In this document: positions 59,970-64,000 of the stretch, piece by piece
How the letters are laid out: every line of letters begins with the position of its first letter
Numbering within the stretch: the stretch's first letter is position 1
From: an uncultured Porphyromonadaceae bacterium
Lineage (GTDB): Bacteria; Bacteroidota; Bacteroidia; Bacteroidales; Muribaculaceae
DNA: 64,000 bases
Reading direction: 5' to 3'
NCBI GenBank assembly: GCA_947177405.1
Contig: CAMWUJ010000002.1
Coordinates: 28,206-92,205 of the forward strand
Position numbers and translations under genes: made by a program
The notes under the pieces: model-generated
Seen by the model: the letters and a program-made list of their open reading frames with translations, nothing else
What the model was told of the DNA's origin: nothing
Databases searched by the model: none

Positions 59970-61883
59970 TCATTCTGCCAAGAAATATGCACCGTTTTCC
60001 AACTTGATATAACCTTCATTATGAAGAAAAGAAAGCGTTTCAGCCAAAGATTTTGAAGAAGCGAGGGCACTAAGATGATGATCTATTATTCTGAAATCCA
60101 CTCCATACGGTCTGCTTGAGATAAAATTCAATATTTCAGGAATTAAATTTTCTTTAGTCAATTTTTCTTTCTTGGATCTGCTTCCTCCGGCGCGGCATCT
60201 GTCGCATCGTCCGCAGTTTTCAATCGGCTCTTCTCCAAAATATCTGAGGATGGCGCTTTCACGACACCCTGCGCTATCATCGGCATATCCTATCATGGCT
60301 TCTACTCTCCCGGAAATAATCTCGCGTCGATCTTCATAAACGGTGCGAGGGATGGACAAGTATCTCGGTTCCTCTCTGGATGTGGGAAGATATATATAGG
60401 ATGTCCGCGTCTTGGGTATGAACGAGAGCACTTTTGCCCTTGAAAGTTCAAGCAGAGCAGTATATATCTCTTCCGATGTCAAGTTTGTCTCAGTCGAAAT
60501 TATGGTCTCGCTTATATCCACATAGTCAATAAAAAGTCCGGTATAGAGCCTGAGAATTTTCTGCAACACTATCTCGGAGTTTTGCGAAATTCCACGGAGA
60601 TCGTAAAGATCTTCCCTTTGCATGGTGATGAGCACACGCGAACGATATTCCGTTTCTTCAAGAAACTCGATATAACCGGACTGTGACAGTATGTGCAAAG
60701 CGCTCAGACATTGACGTTGCTGATAATTGAAAGTTTTGCAGAATTTATCAAGATCAAACGGATAGAGATTGTCGTATCCTTCTCCAATTGATATTTTAAG
60801 GAAATTACAGACACGTTCATATAACTTTTTTATAAATTCTCTTTCCGGAAAATTCTCGGTTACCCTCCTGCGGAGCACTCCGGCATCTGACTTTGCACGC
60901 AGTAGCACTACATAAGACTTTAATCCGTCACGTCCTGCCCGTCCGGCTTCCTGATAATATTCCTCAAGGGATGGAGGAGTGTCATAATGAATCACGACTC
61001 GCACATCGGGCTTGTCGATTCCCATTCCAAATGCATTGGTGGCTACCATAACTCTTACGTTTCCTTTCTGCCATTCATTTTGACGGAGTGCTTTCACATC
61101 ATAATCAAGACCTGCATGGTAAAATGTAGCGGAGATTCCCATCTGGCAAAGGTAGTCGGCTATCTCCCGGGTTCGCTTCCTGCTCCTTACATAAACGATT
61201 GAAGATCCGGAAGTGCGGCTCAGGATATGAAACACTTCGTTAATCTTTGTTTCGGAATTTCTTACTATGTAGTTAAGATTTTTTCGGGAAAAACTCATCC
61301 TGAAAACCACTGGATCCTTCATCAGAAGCTGACGGCATATATCATCTGCTACCTGTGGGGTGGCAGTAGCCGTAAGTGCAAGGACCGGAGCATCCGGTGC
61401 AATTTTTCTAAGATTCTTTATATGGAGATAGGCTGGTCTGAAATCATAACCCCATTGCGAGATGCAATGTGCTTCATCCACGACGATCATGGATATTTTC
61501 ATCATTCTCAGCTCCTGAATGAAACCGGGATTTCTGAGTCGCTCCGGAGATGTGTAAATGAATTTTGCTTTTGCATTATATATGAGCTCACGGGATTTGC
61601 GTCGATCCTCGGCAGACATCCCGGAATGAAAGAACACAGCCTTTATCCGTCGTTTTTTCAGATTGTCAACCTGATCTTTCATAAGGGATATGAGGGGTGT
61701 GACAACGACTGTGATTCCTTCCATTAAAAGGGCCGGAACCTGAAAAGTGATAGATTTTCCACCTCCGGTAGGCATTAGGCCCAGCGTGTCGTGTCCGGAA
61801 AGAACAGAGTTGACAATCTCCTGCTGTAAAGGTCGGAAATTATCATATCCCCAATATTTCTTAAGAATGTCTAATGGGCTCAT
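59970..61883 (-). CDS. recQ: RecQ-family ATP-dependent DNA helicase
   Basis: 637 residues. Helicase motifs: GLMPTGGGKSITFQVPALL (Walker A, ~residues 35-53), VVDEAHCISQWGYDFRP (DEAH, ~135-151), ALTATATPQVADDI, and VRVMVATNAFGMGIDKPDVR with QEAGRAGRDG in the second domain. The RecQ zinc site CRES...CGRCDRC (~residues 545-570) is present. The HRDC domain is not recognised; the C-terminal ~60 residues look like a winged helix. It overlaps recJ by 4 bp, so helicase and exonuclease are coupled, as expected for RecF-pathway repair. Confidence 0.9.
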   Translation of the reverse strand: MSPLDILKKYWGYDNFRPLQQEIVNSVLSGHDTLGLMPTGGGKSITFQVPALLMEGITVVVTPLISLMKDQVDNLKKRRIKAVFFHSGMSAEDRRKSRELIYNAKAKFIYTSPERLRNPGFIQELRMMKISMIVVDEAHCISQWGYDFRPAYLHIKNLRKIAPDAPVLALTATATPQVADDICRQLLMKDPVVFRMSFSRKNLNYIVRNSETKINEVFHILSRTSGSSIVYVRSRKRTREIADYLCQMGISATFYHAGLDYDVKALRQNEWQKGNVRVMVATNAFGMGIDKPDVRVVIHYDTPPSLEEYYQEAGRAGRDGLKSYVVLLRAKSDAGVLRRRVTENFPEREFIKKLYERVCNFLKISIGEGYDNLYPFDLDKFCKTFNYQQRQCLSALHILSQSGYIEFLEETEYRSRVLITMQREDLYDLRGISQNSEIVLQKILRLYTGLFIDYVDISETIISTETNLTSEEIYTALLELSRAKVLSFIPKTRTSYIYLPTSREEPRYLSIPRTVYEDRREIISGRVEAMIGYADDSAGCRESAILRYFGEEPIENCGRCDRCRAGGSRSKKEKLTKENLIPEILNFISSRPYGVDFRIIDHHLSALASSKSLAETLSFLHNEGYIKLENGAYFLAE

Positions 61884-63619
61884 TTATCCGTTTCGGATGG
61901 TTTTATGTCTCGGATCATCAATTGGATGGAATCGGGATTGTTGGAACGCTTGGTTTGCTCTATGGTATAGACAATGTCGATTGGCTTATGGGCATGGATA
62001 TGTTCGAAATACTTCGACATGTTAAAAGCAATGGCATTGATGACATGGCTTGTGCTGTTATCCTCAAGTTCAAGCTTGATATGTTCCAGATTTTTACCCA
62101 CAAGCTTGCTTGTACCGAAATCAAATACATTCTTTGAGCAGAACACCGGCTTTTGATTGCCGGGTCCGAAGGGATTGAATCTCTTAAGATACGACACAAG
62201 TTCAGGAGTGATATCAGCAAATTCAATCACAGCATCAATATCGAGATGCGGCTCCAGCTGATTCGGTTGAATGTTTTTGGATACATATTCTTCAAACCGT
62301 CTGCTGAATTCGGGGATGTTTTCCTCTTTAAGAGATAGGCCGACAGCATAAGGGTGACCGCCGAAATTCTCAAGAAGATCGCGCGAGGCGTTGACAGCCG
62401 AATATATATCAAAACCCTGCACTGATCTTGAAGATCCCGTGGCAAGACCATTGGAATAGGTCAGCACCACAGACGGTTTATAATATAATTCTGTGAGGCG
62501 TGAGGCCACAATGCCAATTATTCCCTTGTGCCAGTTCTTGTTATAGATCACGATCGACCGTTTCCCTTTAACAATCTCCACATTATTGCTTATAAGTTTG
62601 TTAGCCTCCTCCGTAATCTGCTTATCGAGCTCCTTGCGGTCACGATTGTATTGGTCAATATCCTTCCCTTTTTCATAAGCATCGTGCAGGTCGCGACAAA
62701 CAAGAAGATCCACCGTCTCGATACCGCTCTGCATTCTTCCAGAAGCATTGATGCGCGGGCCAATCTTAAATATCACATCGCTGATGGTGATATCCTTGTT
62801 GGTAAGCTTGCATAAGCGGATGATACTTCTGAGACCAAGATTGGGATTGGAATTGAGTCTGCGGAGACCATGATAGGCCATCACCCTGTTCTCTCCCACA
62901 ATAGGCACAATATCTGCGGCGATACTCACGGCTACAAGGTCGAGAAGGGATTCAAGTTCGTTATGGTTGGTAAGGCCATTGCTCATGGCAAAACCCTGCA
63001 TGAATTTGAATCCGACACCGCAGCCGCTCAGATAAGGACAAGGATAAGAGGAATCCGGCATTTTAGGATTCAGAATTGCTACGGCAGGAGGTAGCTGCTC
63101 ATCGGGCATATGATGGTCGCAGATGATGAAATCTACACCTTTAGACTTTGCATAGGCGATCTCATCAATAGCTTTGATGCCACAATCCAGCACTATGACG
63201 AGCTTGATATCGTTTTCTGCTGCATAATCAATGCTCTTCATGGAAATGCCATATCCTTCTTCATACCGGGTGGGGATATAATATTCAATATTGGAATAAT
63301 AATTCTGGAGGTATTTGTAAACTAATGCCACTGCAGTGGTGCCATCCACATCATAGTCGCCATAAATCATTATTCGTTCTTTTGACCCCATGGCCTTGTT
63401 GAGCCGATTCACTGCTTTATCCATATCATTGAGAAGAAAAGGATCGTGGAGGTCAGATATGGCGGGAGAGAAGAAAGCATCGCTTTCCTTTGGGGTCTGC
63501 ACGCCACGACGGATAAGGAGCTCGCCAACCGCCGGAATATTTCCGCAATGCGCGGCAATCTCAGCGGCAGCACTTTTTTGCTGATTGGTAAGTGGCTGGT
63601 AATTCCATTTTCCTGTCAT
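61880..63619 (-). CDS. recJ: Single-stranded-DNA-specific exonuclease RecJ
   Basis: 579 residues. DHH-family motifs: MIYGDYDVDGTTAVALVYKY (~residues 79-98), VIVLDCGIKAIDE, IICDHHMPDEQLP (~155-167), and the DHHA1 region with GRMQSGIETVDLLV later plus GGHPYAVGLSLKEE. It degrades 5'-to-3' single strands in recombination and mismatch repair. Its stop overlaps the recQ start (ATGA). Confidence 0.93.
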   Translation of the reverse strand: MTGKWNYQPLTNQQKSAAAEIAAHCGNIPAVGELLIRRGVQTPKESDAFFSPAISDLHDPFLLNDMDKAVNRLNKAMGSKERIMIYGDYDVDGTTAVALVYKYLQNYYSNIEYYIPTRYEEGYGISMKSIDYAAENDIKLVIVLDCGIKAIDEIAYAKSKGVDFIICDHHMPDEQLPPAVAILNPKMPDSSYPCPYLSGCGVGFKFMQGFAMSNGLTNHNELESLLDLVAVSIAADIVPIVGENRVMAYHGLRRLNSNPNLGLRSIIRLCKLTNKDITISDVIFKIGPRINASGRMQSGIETVDLLVCRDLHDAYEKGKDIDQYNRDRKELDKQITEEANKLISNNVEIVKGKRSIVIYNKNWHKGIIGIVASRLTELYYKPSVVLTYSNGLATGSSRSVQGFDIYSAVNASRDLLENFGGHPYAVGLSLKEENIPEFSRRFEEYVSKNIQPNQLEPHLDIDAVIEFADITPELVSYLKRFNPFGPGNQKPVFCSKNVFDFGTSKLVGKNLEHIKLELEDNSTSHVINAIAFNMSKYFEHIHAHKPIDIVYTIEQTKRSNNPDSIQLMIRDIKPSETDK

Positions 63620-63673
63620 GACTCAAAATTTGAACGGTTAACGATATGAAGTTTAAAAAGGCCAATATTTCTA

Positions 63674-63705
63674 CAAATTTAGCAAAAAAAATGAGGAAAA
63701 GCAAG
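63674..63705 (-). promoter_or_regulatory. Promoter of recJ-recQ
   Basis: On the minus strand: CTTG (63702-63705), 20 bases, TAAATTTG (63674-63681), 55 bp before the ATG at 63619. Confidence 0.65.
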
Positions 63706-63867
63706 TAAATAAAAAAATATCTGATTTAAAATAACTAAAAGAACTGATTAGTGTGTAGCAGAATACTTAATGAATTTGATTGATTACGGAAAAACAGGTG
63801 AATGAAATGAGATATTTAGTTATTAAAAAAATAAACTTAAAATAATTTAAAAAAATCAGTCTTAAAA

Positions 63868-63899
63868 TTTGCGTGTTAAAAAAATTAATTTTAACTTTG
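63868..63899 (+). promoter_or_regulatory. tRNA-Ala promoter
   Basis: TTTG (63868-63871), 20 bases, TAACTTTG (63892-63899), an exact consensus match 26 bp before the tRNA. Confidence 0.85.
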
Positions 63900-63925
63900 C
63901 ATCATCAAATGAAGAAAAGAAATCC

Positions 63926-63999
63926 GGGGTATTAGCTCATCTGGCTAGAGCGCGACACTGGCAGTGTCGAGGTGAGCGGTTCGAGTCCGCTATACTCCA
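63926..63999 (+). tRNA. tRNA-Ala (anticodon GGC)
   Basis: All four arms fold: acceptor GGGGTAT with ATACTCC, including the G3-U70 wobble pair that identifies tRNA-Ala; D arm GCTC/GAGC; anticodon arm CGACA-CTGGCAG-TGTCG with anticodon GGC; and T arm AGCGG-TTCGAGT-CCGCT. The discriminator is A at 63999 and base 64000 is the first C of an encoded CCA. The window ends here. Confidence 0.95.
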
Positions 64000-64000
64000 C

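Overview
The window looks like a chromosome segment from a gut-type Bacteroidales bacterium, possibly Muribaculaceae-like. This is inferred from gene content (fimbrillin operon with DUF3575/DUF5119 proteins, DUF3332, Sel1/WG-repeat proteins, cobalamin-dependent MetH, AsnA) and from promoters of the Bacteroidetes type. At least nine sites read TTTG, 19-20 bases, TAnnTTTG, and the usual Shine-Dalgarno sequences are mostly absent.

Region 1 (1-7.4 kb) is rich in accessory genes and repeats. It starts inside an AAA-ATPase/PD-(D/E)XK gene, followed by a Sel1-repeat gene remnant and a tandem array of a ~317-bp non-coding element with 18-bp terminal inverted repeats. Three exported-protein genes follow (beta-module, Sel1, WG repeats), with a gene ghost that keeps its promoter. 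The genes are separated by recurring structured repeats: a GC-rich hairpin family, a 143-bp multi-hairpin repeat in three equal-length copies, and a 38-bp tandem array. The layout looks like repeated block duplication.

Region 2 (7.4-17.1 kb) is the most interesting part. One co-directional cluster encodes a LytTR regulator, a membrane FHA protein with a zinc ribbon, two tandem exported caspase-family proteases with intact His/Cys dyads, an acidic membrane-anchored protein, a double zinc-ribbon/FHA protein, a PP2C phosphatase, two tandem membrane Ser/Thr kinases and an exported Sel1 protein. Kinases, phosphatase and FHA readers form a complete phospho-threonine circuit, and the caspases are candidate effectors. 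Pairing this circuit with exported caspases and Sel1 proteins suggests a trans-envelope signalling or self-damage system. A related second lobe (21.4-25.4 kb: Sel1, acidic protein, Sel1) lies beyond an interruption (17.1-21 kb) holding an IS1595-type transposase, a Panacea toxin-antitoxin pair, a long structured leader with a secreted protein, and small orphan genes.

Region 3 (25.5-36.9 kb) holds an APC amino-acid antiporter, an AspT-type antiporter, PgeF, an SDR oxidoreductase, a FrnE-type DsbA protein, an EamA transporter, a small lipoprotein, a stand-alone KAP P-loop NTPase and an NSS sodium symporter. Region 4 (37.3-43.5 kb, minus strand) is a fimbrillin-type surface operon. Region 5 (43.7-64 kb) is core metabolism and housekeeping: pncB, galE, asnA; a metY-metF-metH operon divergent from an Lrp/AsnC regulator; glnS; an ECF sigma factor; prmA with small envelope-stress-type genes; recQ-recJ; and a tRNA-Ala(GGC) at the right edge.
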